33,616 nt of DNA, taken from positions 1-33,616 of the forward strand of contig CAUJFL010000070.1 of assembly GCA_963169165.1 (NCBI GenBank), in the 5' to 3' direction. The notes below the pieces were generated by a model. The model was not told the DNA's origin. It ran no database searches and worked only from the letters and a program-made list of their open reading frames with translations. Position numbers and translations under genes: made by a program. Positions 1-7,237 of this stretch are shown in pieces (positions within the stretch are counted from its first letter, which is position 1; each line of letters opens with the position of its first letter). The DNA comes from Myxococcota bacterium (lineage in GTDB: Bacteria; Myxococcota_A; Polyangia; Polyangiales; Polyangiaceae).

Positions 1-1073
1 AGGTCGAGCGCTTCCTCGGCGAGCGCATCAACGGTGGGCCGCGGCTCACCCCGCAGCCCGCCCGGCGCAAGAAGCAGGCGCGCGTCGCGGTCGTCGGCTC
101 CGGCCCGGCGGGGCTCGCGGCGGCGCAACAGCTCGCGCGGGCGGGCTACGAGGTCACGGTCTTCGAGCGCAGCGATCGCATCGGCGGGCTGCTCCGCTAC
201 GGCATCCCCGACTTCAAGCTCGAGAAGGACGTGATCGATCGGCGCATCGAGCAGATGCAGGCCGAGGGCGTGGCGTTCCGCGCGGGGGTAGAGGCCGGCG
301 TCCACGTCACCGCGCGCGAGCTTCGCCAGGAGCACGACGCGATCCTGCTCGCGATCGGCGCCTCCGAGCCGCGCGATCTCACGGTCGAGGGGCGGCACCT
401 GCGCGGCGTCCACCCGGCGATGGAGTTTCTCACCCAGGCGAACCGCAAGGCCGCCGGCGACGCGGTGCTCGGACAGATCGTCGCGACCGGCAAGAACGTC
501 ATCATCCTCGGCGGCGGCGACACCGGCAGCGACTGTCTGGGCACCTCGCACCGCCAGCGCGCCAAGAGCGTGACGCAGCTCGAGCTGATGCCGGCGCCGC
601 CCGGCGAGCGCGCCCCGCTCAACCCGTGGCCCGAGTGGCCGCTCGTCTACCGCACGAGCTCGTCGCAAGAAGAGGGCGGCGCGCGCGATTTCGCCGTGCA
701 GACCAAGCGGCTGCTCGGCGACGATCGCGGCCAGGTGCGGGCGCTCGAGGCGGTGCGAGTCGAGCTGCGCGACGGGCGCCTGGTCGAGCTCGAGGGCTCG
801 ACCTTCGCCATCCCGTGCGAGCTGGTCCTGCTCGCGATGGGGTTCACCGGCGTCGAGAAGAAGCACCCGCTGCTCGCGCAGCTGGGCGTCGAGCTCGATC
901 CCCGCGCCAACGTGCGGCACGCGAGCTTCGCGACCGACGTCGACGGCGTGTTCGTCGCGGGCGACGCCGCGCGCGGCGCGTCGCTCGTCGTGTGGGCGAT
1001 CGCCGAGGGGCGGCGGGCCGCCGTCGAGATCGAGCGGTACCTCTCGCGCGTCGACGGCGCCGCCGCCGAGTGA
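1..1073 (+). CDS. gltD: Glutamate synthase small (beta) subunit, 3' part
   Basis: The reading frame is open from the left edge (frame of base 3), so the 5' end lies outside the window; about 356 residues are visible of a family that is usually about 480. It starts in the linker after the N-terminal Fe-S domain, followed by the FAD-binding motif VVGSGPAGLAAA and then RIGGLLRYGIPDFKLEK, the family signature. A second dinucleotide site, ILGGGDTGSDC, is the NADPH fold. The C-terminal DGVFVAGDAARGASLVVWAI closes the FAD site. In this family the subunit passes electrons from NADPH to the large subunit GltB, which makes glutamate from glutamine and 2-oxoglutarate in the cytoplasm. gltB would be expected just upstream. 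The gene converges on the next gene with a 4-base gap. Identification is firm; a related NADPH oxidoreductase subunit is the only realistic alternative. Confidence 0.93.
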   Translation, partial: VERFLGERINGGPRLTPQPARRKKQARVAVVGSGPAGLAAAQQLARAGYEVTVFERSDRIGGLLRYGIPDFKLEKDVIDRRIEQMQAEGVAFRAGVEAGVHVTARELRQEHDAILLAIGASEPRDLTVEGRHLRGVHPAMEFLTQANRKAAGDAVLGQIVATGKNVIILGGGDTGSDCLGTSHRQRAKSVTQLELMPAPPGERAPLNPWPEWPLVYRTSSSQEEGGARDFAVQTKRLLGDDRGQVRALEAVRVELRDGRLVELEGSTFAIPCELVLLAMGFTGVEKKHPLLAQLGVELDPRANVRHASFATDVDGVFVAGDAARGASLVVWAIAEGRRAAVEIERYLSRVDGAAAE

Positions 1074-1077
1074 CGGC

Positions 1078-1995
1078 TCAGGCCTCGTCGAGCATCGTCG
1101 ACAGGGCCGCGCCGTCGCTCGTCACCATCACGGCGTCGAGCGCGCCCGCGGGGCGCTTGCCCGACCGCGCGACGACGCGTGTGCGCCCCGAGTCGTCCCG
1201 GAAGAGCCACACGTGGGTCGACGTCAGCTCGCGCGTGAGCTCCTTGGGGAACGATCGGGTGGCCTGCTCTGGCTCGAGGCCCGAGGAGAGCATCATCGTC
1301 GGCGCGTCGAGATCGTCAGAAAAATTGGGAGCCGCGTGTTGCTCGGTCGGCGTCGACATCGGCGACCTCGCGGCCGGGACGGGCAACGGCGTCGCGTCAG
1401 CCGGCTTCGGGCCGATCGTGCCGACGGGGCGGCCCGTCCTCGGCAGAGGGGTCGCGGTGGCGGTCGAGGGCTTCGGCGTCGCGGTGGGGAGCGGGGTCGC
1501 GGTGGCGGCGGCGGGCTTCGGCGTCGCCAAGGGCGTCGCGGCCTTGGGCGCGGTCGCGCCGGTCGAAGGTCGCGCGGGCGGTGCGGCGGCGGAGGCAGGT
1601 CGCTGCGGAGGCGACGCCGCGGCCGAGGCGCGCGGGGGCGGCGCGACCGAGCCAGACTGACGCGGTGGCGGCGGCGCGGCGACCTTCGAGGGCTGGGTTG
1701 GCGCCGGGGGAGGGTGGGCGGCAGCGGGAGGGGGTGGAGGGGTCGCCGCGGCCGCGGGAGGCGGCGGGACGGTGAGGGCTCCGGTCGCTGCCTTCAGCTC
1801 CGCGGCCGCGCGCGCGAGCGCGAACGCGCGATCGTCGTCTCCCGAGTCGGCCGCGCTGTCGGACGCGCGCTTCACCCACTTGATCGCCTCGGCGTGGTCG
1901 CCCCGCTTCCACATCGCGTGGCCGGTCGAGAGCGCCCAGGAGACCTCTTCGGGGTCCGTGTCGGCAGGCTCGGGGAACGTCGCGGCGCTGGTCAT
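1078..1995 (-). CDS. Pro/Ala-rich protein with N-terminal TPR-like helices, unknown function
   Basis: About 305 residues; not a recognised family. Residues 1-60 form a helical, TPR-like segment (GHAMWKRGDHAEAIKWVKRA). A long low-complexity stretch of Pro, Ala and Thr follows (about residues 65-210, with repeated ATPLP and TPKP units). A folded-looking C-terminus of about 80 residues follows, containing DLDAPTMML and STHVWLFRDDSGRTRVV. There is no signal peptide or membrane segment, so it is probably cytoplasmic. The open frame extends further upstream, but the ATG at 1995 is preferred because a -10-like TACTTT lies 8 bases before it. It is divergent from the OmpA-like gene at 2050. Myxobacterial regulators often carry Pro/Ala linkers, so a scaffold or signalling role is possible, but this is a guess. 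Confidence 0.65.
   Translation of the reverse strand: MTSAATFPEPADTDPEEVSWALSTGHAMWKRGDHAEAIKWVKRASDSAADSGDDDRAFALARAAAELKAATGALTVPPPPAAAATPPPPPAAAHPPPAPTQPSKVAAPPPPRQSGSVAPPPRASAAASPPQRPASAAAPPARPSTGATAPKAATPLATPKPAAATATPLPTATPKPSTATATPLPRTGRPVGTIGPKPADATPLPVPAARSPMSTPTEQHAAPNFSDDLDAPTMMLSSGLEPEQATRSFPKELTRELTSTHVWLFRDDSGRTRVVARSGKRPAGALDAVMVTSDGAALSTMLDEA
1448..1537 (-). repeat. Imperfect 45-base tandem repeat in the Pro/Ala-rich gene
   Basis: Two copies of about 45 bases (starting near 1448 and 1493) share GGGGTCGCGGTGGCGG and GGCTTCGGCGTCGC. They encode the ATPLP/TPKP linker, so the repeat is likely coding-driven and may vary in copy number. Confidence 0.45.
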
Positions 1996-2009
1996 GGGCG
2001 ACGAAAGTA
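1996..2009 (-). promoter_or_regulatory. -10-like element directly before the start at 1995
   Basis: On the minus strand TACTTT (2009 to 2004) lies 8 bases before the ATG at 1995. No Shine-Dalgarno sequence is visible and no good -35 is seen. The spacing would place transcription start at or next to the ATG. Confidence 0.4.
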
Positions 2010-2033
2010 GACCCCATTTCGGCCGTGAGGGCG

Positions 2034-2049
2034 TAGAAAGCGACCGCGC
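2034..2049 (+). promoter_or_regulatory. -10-like element before the OmpA-like gene
   Basis: TAGAAA (2034-2039) lies 10 bases before the ATG at 2050, back to back with the minus-strand element at 2004-2009. The 54-base divergent gap therefore holds two candidate leaderless promoters. A second ATG at 2065 has GGGAAG 7 bases upstream and could be used instead. Confidence 0.35.
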
Positions 2050-2619
2050 ATGGGAAGCGGAGCGATGAAGATCATCACCGGCTCGCTGCTCGTCGGCGGT
2101 GGCGTCGCCCTCGTGCTGTTCGCGATCGATTCGTACGGGCACGGGGTGCAACGCGCCTCCGTCCCCGCCCGGGCCGCGCCCGAGTGTCCACGGGTCGAGT
2201 GCCCCAGGTGCCCGGAGCTCGTCCCCGCGCGCAGCGCGCCCCCGGTGTCTTCGAGCGCGGCGCCGCCCGCGAGCGCGAGCGCGGCGCCCTCGGCCTCCTC
2301 GAGCGCCCACGCCCCCGCGGACGGCGCGTCGTTCCGCTTCGTCGCCGGCGAGATCGCGCTCGCGAAGGGTGAGGTGCCGCGGCTGGTCGCGCACGCCGCC
2401 GAGCTGCGCAAGTCCTCCGGCAAGATCTCGATCGAGGCGTTCGGTGACGGCACGGATGAAAAGGCGGCGGCGCTCGGGCGGCGCCGCGGCGTGCTCGCGC
2501 GGCAGCTGCTCGTCGAGATCGGCCTCGACTCCGAGCGCCTGGTCGTCACCCTCGGGGACGCGCGCGCAGAGCCAGACCAGGCGGGGCACGTGCGCGTCCG
2601 CGCGAAGGAGGCCAAGTGA
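2050..2619 (+). CDS. Membrane-anchored OmpA/MotB-like periplasmic protein
   Basis: 189 residues. An N-terminal hydrophobic helix (about residues 7-27) is not followed by a cleavage site, so I read it as an inner-membrane anchor. Next come a Cys cluster (C46, C51, C54, spaced CX4CX2C) and a Pro/Ser/Ala linker (about 57-92). The C-terminal domain resembles a diverged OmpA-like peptidoglycan-binding fold: FRFVAGEIALAKGE, then ISIEAFGDGTDEKAAALGRR, which has the pattern of the family's 'GHTD...n..LS..RA' core, then LIEIGL-type and VTLGDARAEP segments. It is the first gene of a run whose next two members overlap by 4 bases. The start at 2050 has a -10-like element; the ATG at 2065 has a better ribosome site. 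Peptidoglycan binding is inferred from fold resemblance only. Confidence 0.65.
   Translation: MGSGAMKIITGSLLVGGGVALVLFAIDSYGHGVQRASVPARAAPECPRVECPRCPELVPARSAPPVSSSAAPPASASAAPSASSSAHAPADGASFRFVAGEIALAKGEVPRLVAHAAELRKSSGKISIEAFGDGTDEKAAALGRRRGVLARQLLVEIGLDSERLVVTLGDARAEPDQAGHVRVRAKEAK
2605..2611 (+). promoter_or_regulatory. Strong Shine-Dalgarno site for the GTG start at 2616
   Basis: AAGGAGG lies 4 bases before a GTG start that overlaps the previous stop codon (GTGA). It fixes the start of the coiled-coil gene and suggests translational coupling. Confidence 0.75.
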
Positions 2620-3395
2620 ACCTCGATCCGACCACGTGGGTGCTGGCGCTCTCCGGCGCCGGGCTGCTCGTCGCGGGCGGCGCGGTGCTGCGCGGCGGCG
2701 ACTCATCGAAGGACGAGGCGGCGCGTCGTCAGGCCGAGCTCGAGGCGGAGGTCGAGCGCTGGCGCGCCCGCGCCGAGCGGGCAGGCTTCGAGGCCTCGCG
2801 GGAGCTCGACCAGGTCGAGGCGCGCGCGTCCGACGCCGAGCGAGAGCTCGCGGCCGCGGGTGACCTCATCGAGGGGCTGAAGCGCGAGGTGGCGGCCGAG
2901 CGGGCGCTCGCGGCCAGCGTCGAGACCAGCGCGACCGAGCTGCGGACCAAGCTGCGTCAGGCAGAAGAGGCGACGCGCGCCGCCGTCGAGCGCGCCGACG
3001 CCGCCGAGACCGCGGCCCGCGCGAAGGCCCAGCCGTCGACGCCGCCCCCGGTTCAAACTACCAAAACAAACACGGTCCCTCCGCCCGCCGATCCCGCGCT
3101 GCGGCGCGAGGTCGACCACCTGAAGAGCCAGCTCGCGTCCCTGACGGCCGATCGAGATCGCGAGCGGCAGCGCGCGGCCTCGCTGGTGGTCGAGCGTGAC
3201 GCGGCGACGGCGGCGCTCTCCGCGGCGAAGGCCAGCGCAGCCCCAGCGCCCAGCCTCGCCGCGGTGACGGCCGAGCGTGACGCCGCGCGAGAGAAGGTCG
3301 AGGCGCTCGAGCGGCTCGTCGACGGTGTGCGCGCGCGCTCGCGCGAGCTGGCCGCCGAGCTGAAGGAGCTGAAGAGCAAGCTCCCGCCCACATGA
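2616..3395 (+). CDS. Membrane-anchored coiled-coil protein
   Basis: 259 residues, not a named family. One N-terminal hydrophobic helix (about residues 7-25, TTWVLALSGAGLLVAGGAVL) is followed by two long coiled coils rich in Ala, Glu and Arg (about 31-135 and 160-255). A Pro/Thr hinge (about 137-157) separates them. The hinge is encoded by an AT-richer, rare-codon patch at about 3050-3077 (codons caa act acc aaa aca aac). The GTG start overlaps the upstream stop and has a near-perfect Shine-Dalgarno. The stop overlaps the next ATG. With the OmpA-like protein upstream it may form an envelope-spanning or scaffold pair; this is inference from gene order and topology. Confidence 0.75.
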   Translation: MNLDPTTWVLALSGAGLLVAGGAVLRGGDSSKDEAARRQAELEAEVERWRARAERAGFEASRELDQVEARASDAERELAAAGDLIEGLKREVAAERALAASVETSATELRTKLRQAEEATRAAVERADAAETAARAKAQPSTPPPVQTTKTNTVPPPADPALRREVDHLKSQLASLTADRDRERQRAASLVVERDAATAALSAAKASAAPAPSLAAVTAERDAAREKVEALERLVDGVRARSRELAAELKELKSKLPPT

Positions 3396-4255
3396 TCCAC
3401 GCGGCGCGCGCGGCGGCCGCGCGGAGGCTCGAGCGGGGGGGCGGGGGCGCGGCGCTGGCCGAGGCATGGTCGCGGCTCGCGCGCGCGCGGTGGGCTCCCG
3501 ACGTGCCGCTCGATGGCGCGCCGCGCGTGGTGTCGGTGGTCGGCTCCCGGCTCGGCGGCTCACAGGCCACGCCCACGGTCCTCTCGCTCGGCCTCGCGCT
3601 GTCCGCGCGGGGCGCTCGCGCTGCGATCGTCACGCGCGCGTTCGGCGCCGCGGTGAGCGAGCCGCGGGCCGTCAGCGCCGGTGACCACCCCCGCGACGTC
3701 GGCGATGAGGCGCTGTGGCTCGCGCGCGCCTCGTCGTGTCGGGTCATCGTCAGCGGCTCGCTCGACGCCGGCGTGGCGCACCTCGGTCGCTCTGTCGATG
3801 TCGTCGTCGTCGACGGCCGCGCGAGGGCGCACACGAGGCTGCTCTGTCACGATCCCGACGGGCCGCTCGCCTGCCCACCGGCCGGAGACCTCAGGGCGCC
3901 GCTCGCGACGATGCGGGCGTGGGCGACGCACGAGCGCGAGGCGCGTCCAGGCGCGATGGGGCTCGAGGTGCCAGAGTTCGCGGGGAGCGCGCTGCTCGCG
4001 ACGGCGATCGCCCGCCCTCGCCGCGTGCGGGACGCGCTCGCGGGCGTCGCGCTCGCGGGGCACCTCGAGTTCCCCGACCACGGAGGACCAGCCTTCTCGA
4101 CAGAGATCGCGCGCGCGCTCACGCGGGTCCGCGCCGACGTCGTGCTCTGCACCGAGAAATGCGCGACCTGGCTCCCCGCGCGCGTCGCGGGGCTCGCCGT
4201 CAGGCCGATCGTCGCGCGCGCGCTCGTCGTCGAGGCGCTGGTCGACTCGGTGTAG
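3392..4255 (+). CDS. LpxK-like protein lacking P-loop lysine, probable pseudoenzyme
   Basis: 287 residues with the overall pattern of tetraacyldisaccharide 4'-kinase (LpxK), which phosphorylates the lipid A precursor at the inner membrane. Recognisable landmarks are VVGSRLGGSQATPT (residues 49-62), where LpxK has GNLTVGGTGKTP; DVGDEALWLA (102-111), the LpxK 'GDEP.LLA' element; VDVVVVDGRA (135-144), where LpxK has DDGLQ; and FPDHGGPAF (227-235), where LpxK has a DHH motif. The P-loop Gly-Lys is replaced by Gln-Ala, one Asp of the DDGLQ pair and one His are lost, and the N-terminal membrane helix is missing. Catalysis therefore looks unlikely. ATGA overlap ties it to the coiled-coil gene. An unrelated P-loop-like fold is possible but less likely given the order of the four motifs. 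Confidence 0.65.
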   Translation: MIHAARAAAARRLERGGGGAALAEAWSRLARARWAPDVPLDGAPRVVSVVGSRLGGSQATPTVLSLGLALSARGARAAIVTRAFGAAVSEPRAVSAGDHPRDVGDEALWLARASSCRVIVSGSLDAGVAHLGRSVDVVVVDGRARAHTRLLCHDPDGPLACPPAGDLRAPLATMRAWATHEREARPGAMGLEVPEFAGSALLATAIARPRRVRDALAGVALAGHLEFPDHGGPAFSTEIARALTRVRADVVLCTEKCATWLPARVAGLAVRPIVARALVVEALVDSV

Positions 4256-4267
4256 CCTCTCCGGTCG

Positions 4268-5617
4268 ATGCCCGGCGCCACGCGAGCTCAGCACGACGTC
4301 ATCGTCATCGGGGCGGGCCTCTCCGGGCTCACGGCGGCGCGGGCGCTGACGGCGCGCGGGCTCGACGTCATCGTGCTCGAGGCGCGCGACAGGGTCGGCG
4401 GGCGCACCTGGTCGCAGCCGGTCGGCGCCGCGACGTTCGATCTCGGCGGTCAGTGGCTCGGCGACGAACAGCCGCGCGTAGCGGCGCTCGCGCGCGAGCT
4501 CGGCCTGGCGACGTTCCCCTCGTACCACCGCGGCAAGAAGGTCCTCCTGACCCGAGGTGGCCGCGGCGAATACGACGGCACCATCCCCGACGTGTCGGCG
4601 CTCGTGCTGCTCGATCTGGAGAAATCGCTGCGGACGATCGACTGGCTGATGAAGCGCGTGCCGCTCGACGCGCCGATCTCGTCACGCCTCGGCCCCGCGC
4701 TCGACGCCGTGAGCGTCGGCGCGCTCATCTCGCGCTTCATGCCGTCTCGCACCGCGCGGCGGCTCGTCGCGGCGGCGGTGCGCGTCGTGTTCGGCGCCGA
4801 GCCCCACGAGGTGTCGCTGCTGCACTTCTTGTTCTACGCGCGGAGCGGCGGGGGCTTCATGAAGCTCATCGAGATCGAGCGCGGGGCGCAGCAGGACAGG
4901 TTCGTCGACGGCGCGCAGGGGCTCAGCCTCGGCGTCGCGCGCGCGCTGGGAGCTCGCGTCCGCCTCGGCGCGCCGGCGCTCGGCGTGGCCCGGGACGCCG
5001 ACGGCGTGACCGTGACGACGCGCGACGCGAGCCTCCGCGCGCGTCACGCGATCGTCGCCGTGCCGCCTCAGCTCGCGCAGCGGCTCGACTGGAGCCCGCC
5101 GCTGCCTCCGCAGAAAGAGCAGCTCCTCACCCGCTACGCGATGGGCGCGACGGTCAAGTGCTTCGCGCTCTACGATCGCGCGTTCTGGCGAGACCGCGGC
5201 TACTCCGGCGAGGTCGTGACGACCGAGCACGACGTGAGCGTGGTCTTCGACAACACCTCGCACGACGGCAAGCAGCCCTGCCTGCTCGCGTTCGTGGTCG
5301 GTGACGCCGCGCGGGCGTGGAGCGAGCGCGACCCCGAGCTTCGCAAGCGCACCGTGATCGACGCGCTCGCCCGCGCGTTCGGCGACGAGGCTCGCGACCC
5401 CACGGGCTACCTCGAGCAGGACTGGAGCGTCGAGCCGTGGTCGCGCGGGTGCCCCGTCGGCGTGCTGCCCGCGGGCGCGCACACCTCGGTCGGCGCCGCG
5501 CTGCGCGCGCCGGTCGGGCGGGTCCACTTCGCCGGCACCGAGACCGCGCGCGTGTGGTGCGGCTACCTCGAGGGCGCTATCGACGCGGGGCTGCGCGCCG
5601 CTTCCGAGATCGACTAG
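4268..5617 (+). CDS. Flavin-containing amine oxidase (monoamine oxidase family)
   Basis: 449 residues, the usual size for the family. The N-terminal FAD fold VIVIGAGLSGLTAARAL (residues 11-27) is followed by LEARDRVGGRTWS and DLGGQWLG, the standard amine-oxidase signatures. The C-terminal FAGTETARVWCGYLEGAIDA completes the FAD site. WSRGCPVG places Cys395 where monoamine oxidases bind FAD covalently, so a covalent flavin is possible, although the following aromatic residue is Pro here. Expected reaction: oxidative deamination of an amine to aldehyde, ammonia and hydrogen peroxide. Substrate cannot be told from sequence. It starts 12 bases after the LpxK-like stop and is followed 10 bases later by the MeaB gene, so all may be co-transcribed. 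Confidence 0.88.
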   Translation: MPGATRAQHDVIVIGAGLSGLTAARALTARGLDVIVLEARDRVGGRTWSQPVGAATFDLGGQWLGDEQPRVAALARELGLATFPSYHRGKKVLLTRGGRGEYDGTIPDVSALVLLDLEKSLRTIDWLMKRVPLDAPISSRLGPALDAVSVGALISRFMPSRTARRLVAAAVRVVFGAEPHEVSLLHFLFYARSGGGFMKLIEIERGAQQDRFVDGAQGLSLGVARALGARVRLGAPALGVARDADGVTVTTRDASLRARHAIVAVPPQLAQRLDWSPPLPPQKEQLLTRYAMGATVKCFALYDRAFWRDRGYSGEVVTTEHDVSVVFDNTSHDGKQPCLLAFVVGDAARAWSERDPELRKRTVIDALARAFGDEARDPTGYLEQDWSVEPWSRGCPVGVLPAGAHTSVGAALRAPVGRVHFAGTETARVWCGYLEGAIDAGLRAASEID

Positions 5618-5627
5618 CTCACGAGCG

Positions 5628-6641
5628 ATGCATCCCCTCGCAGAGGCCGTGCTCGCCGGCGACGTCCGCATGACAGCGCGCGCGTGCCGCCTCTGCGACG
5701 ATCGGCTGCCCGGCTACACCGAGCTCTTGCGCGAGCTCTACCCGCACACGGGCCGCGCGTTCGTCCTCGGCGTCACCGGCAACCCCGGCGCCGGGAAGAG
5801 CACCGTCACCAACCAGCTCATCGGGGCGTACCGCGCGCGCGGACACAAGGTGGCGGTGGTCGCGATCGATCCGTCGAGCCCGTTCTCGGGCGGCGCGATC
5901 CTCGGCGACCGCATCCGCATGCAGCGCCACTTCGAGGATCCGTCCGTGTTCATCCGCAGCGTCGCGACGCGCGGCGCGCTCGGCGGCCTGTCGCGCTCGT
6001 CGCTCGACGTCGTCCGCGTGCTCGACGCGTGGGGCGCCGACGTCGTCATCGTCGAGACCGTCGGCGTCGGCCAGGACGAGCTAGAGATCGTCAAGGCCGC
6101 CCACTCGGTGCTGGTGGTGATGGCGCCCGGCCTCGGCGACGAGATCCAGGCCATCAAGGCGGGGCTGCTCGAGTGCGCCGACGTGTTCGCGGTCAACAAG
6201 GCCGACCGCGACGGCGCAGACGCGACGCTGCGCGATCTCGAGCTGATGATCGCGCTCTCGGGCGAGGTGAAGAGCGCGGGCGCGCACTCGCGCGGACACG
6301 CGGCCGGCCACCTCGACCTCGCGAAGCAGACCGTTCAGCACCGAGGGGGCGCGTGGGTGCCGAGGGTCACGAAGTGCGTCGCGGCCAAGGGCGAGGGCGT
6401 CGCCGAGGTCGTCGCGAACCTCGACGCGCACCGCGCGTGGCAGGCGACCCCCGACGGCCTCGCGCGCGCCGCGGTCAAGCAGCGCGAGCTGCTCCAGGGC
6501 TCGCTGAAGGACGCGATCATCGAGGCGGCCGCGGCCTCGCTCGAGCGCGAGATCGAGCGGATGTCCGCGCGCGTCGCGGCGCGCGAGCTCGATCCCTACG
6601 CCGCCGTCGAGGAGCTGCTCCGCGCGTTCAAGGCGAGTTGA
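5628..6641 (+). CDS. meaB: MeaB/ArgK-type GTPase, chaperone of a B12-dependent mutase
   Basis: 337 residues, the normal length. P-loop GNPGAGKST at residues 51-59; DPSSPFSGGAILGDRIRM at 81-98, the family hallmark; ETVGVGQDE at 143-151; and guanine-specificity motif NKAD at 190-193. A helical dimerisation tail follows residue about 250. In known members the protein binds methylmalonyl-CoA mutase (or isobutyryl-CoA mutase) and uses GTP to control loading and protection of adenosylcobalamin. No mutase gene is in the window, so the partner must be elsewhere. The start ATG lies 10 bases after the amine-oxidase stop. A perfect 14-base palindrome (6638-6651) overlaps its stop codon. The family call is firm; the exact mutase partner is open. 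Confidence 0.9.
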   Translation: MHPLAEAVLAGDVRMTARACRLCDDRLPGYTELLRELYPHTGRAFVLGVTGNPGAGKSTVTNQLIGAYRARGHKVAVVAIDPSSPFSGGAILGDRIRMQRHFEDPSVFIRSVATRGALGGLSRSSLDVVRVLDAWGADVVIVETVGVGQDELEIVKAAHSVLVVMAPGLGDEIQAIKAGLLECADVFAVNKADRDGADATLRDLELMIALSGEVKSAGAHSRGHAAGHLDLAKQTVQHRGGAWVPRVTKCVAAKGEGVAEVVANLDAHRAWQATPDGLARAAVKQRELLQGSLKDAIIEAAAASLEREIERMSARVAARELDPYAAVEELLRAFKAS

Positions 6642-6651
6642 TCGCGATCAA
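6638..6651. promoter_or_regulatory. Perfect 14-base palindrome at the meaB stop codon
   Basis: TTGATCGCGATCAA is self-complementary and covers the TGA stop of the MeaB gene (6639-6641). It sits in an AT-richer patch 103 bases before bacterioferritin. It could be an operator for the downstream gene; there is no U-tract, so it is not an obvious terminator. Confidence 0.3.
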
Positions 6652-6664
6652 TGAAAACACTGTT

Positions 6665-6698
6665 CAACAGGCTTTTCGCGTGTTTGACGGGCCTGTTG
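6665..6698. promoter_or_regulatory. 8-base inverted repeat upstream of bacterioferritin
   Basis: CAACAGGC (6665-6672) and GCCTGTTG (6691-6698) are exact reverse complements separated by 18 bases. The sequence between includes TTGACG (6684-6689), a -35-like hexamer, but no well-spaced -10 follows it. The repeat may be a regulator site or an mRNA hairpin in the 112-base leader region. It does not resemble a Fur box. Confidence 0.3.
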
Positions 6699-6753
6699 CG
6701 CTAACGATCCGCGGCGGTCGACGCCCCGCCGACCTGAAAGCGAGAGACTCCCA

Positions 6754-7227
6754 ATGAAGGGCCACCCTCAGATCATCGATCTGCTGAACGAGATCATCAC
6801 CGCCGAGCTGACGGCCATCAACCAGTACTTCCTGCACGCGAAGATGCTGCAGAACTGGGGCTACCACCGCCTCGCGAAGCACGTGAAGCACGAGAGCATC
6901 GACGAGATGAAGCACGCCGACGAGCTCATCGAGCGCGTGCTCTTCCTCGAGGGAGTGCCCAACCTCCAGCGCCTCTCGAAGCTGATGGTCGGCGAGACGG
7001 TCAAGGAGCAGCTCGAGAACGATCTGAAGCTCGAATACGACGCGCACGCGCGGCTCAACGCGGGCCTCAAGCTCGCTCGCGACCTCGGCGACGGCGGCTC
7101 CGAAGATCTCGTCCGTCGCATCCTCGTCTCGGAGGAGTCTCACATCGACTGGCTCGAGACGCAGCTCGGCCTGATGAAGCAGCTGGGCGAGCAGGCGTAC
7201 CTCGCCGAGCAGCTCACCGAGTCCTGA
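6754..7227 (+). CDS. bfr: Bacterioferritin (haem-binding iron storage protein)
   Basis: 157 residues, the standard length. All di-iron ferroxidase ligands are present at the canonical positions: E18, E51, H54, E94, E127 and H130. Met52 is the haem ligand that joins subunit pairs. [26 protein letters not shown]-type opening is typical of the family (positions 1-26). Members form 24-subunit shells that oxidise Fe(II) with oxygen or peroxide and store it as mineral in the cytoplasm. It stands alone: the MeaB gene ends 112 bases upstream and a convergent gene ends 5 bases downstream. A GAGAG stretch about 7 bases before the ATG is a weak ribosome site. Two inverted repeats in the leader may regulate it. 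Confidence 0.96.
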   Translation: MKGHPQIIDLLNEIITAELTAINQYFLHAKMLQNWGYHRLAKHVKHESIDEMKHADELIERVLFLEGVPNLQRLSKLMVGETVKEQLENDLKLEYDAHARLNAGLKLARDLGDGGSEDLVRRILVSEESHIDWLETQLGLMKQLGEQAYLAEQLTES

Positions 7228-7237
7228 CGAGCTCAGG
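7223..7237. terminator. Small symmetric hairpin covering both convergent stop codons
   Basis: CCTGA (7223-7227) and TCAGG (7233-7237) pair around a 5-base loop. The stem contains the TGA stops of bacterioferritin and of the convergent minus-strand gene. It is short and lacks T-tracts, so termination is uncertain. Confidence 0.25.

Noticed and set aside
3392-4255. Functional lipid A kinase lpxK
   Set aside because: P-loop lysine, one Asp and one His of the catalytic set are absent, so the gene symbol was not assigned.
5600-5660. Cobalamin riboswitch near the MeaB gene
   Set aside because: No B12-box-like sequence or leader space; the gene starts 10 bases after the previous stop.
6642-6753. 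Fur-type iron box before bacterioferritin
   Set aside because: No match to the AT-rich 19-base consensus; only unrelated inverted repeats are present.
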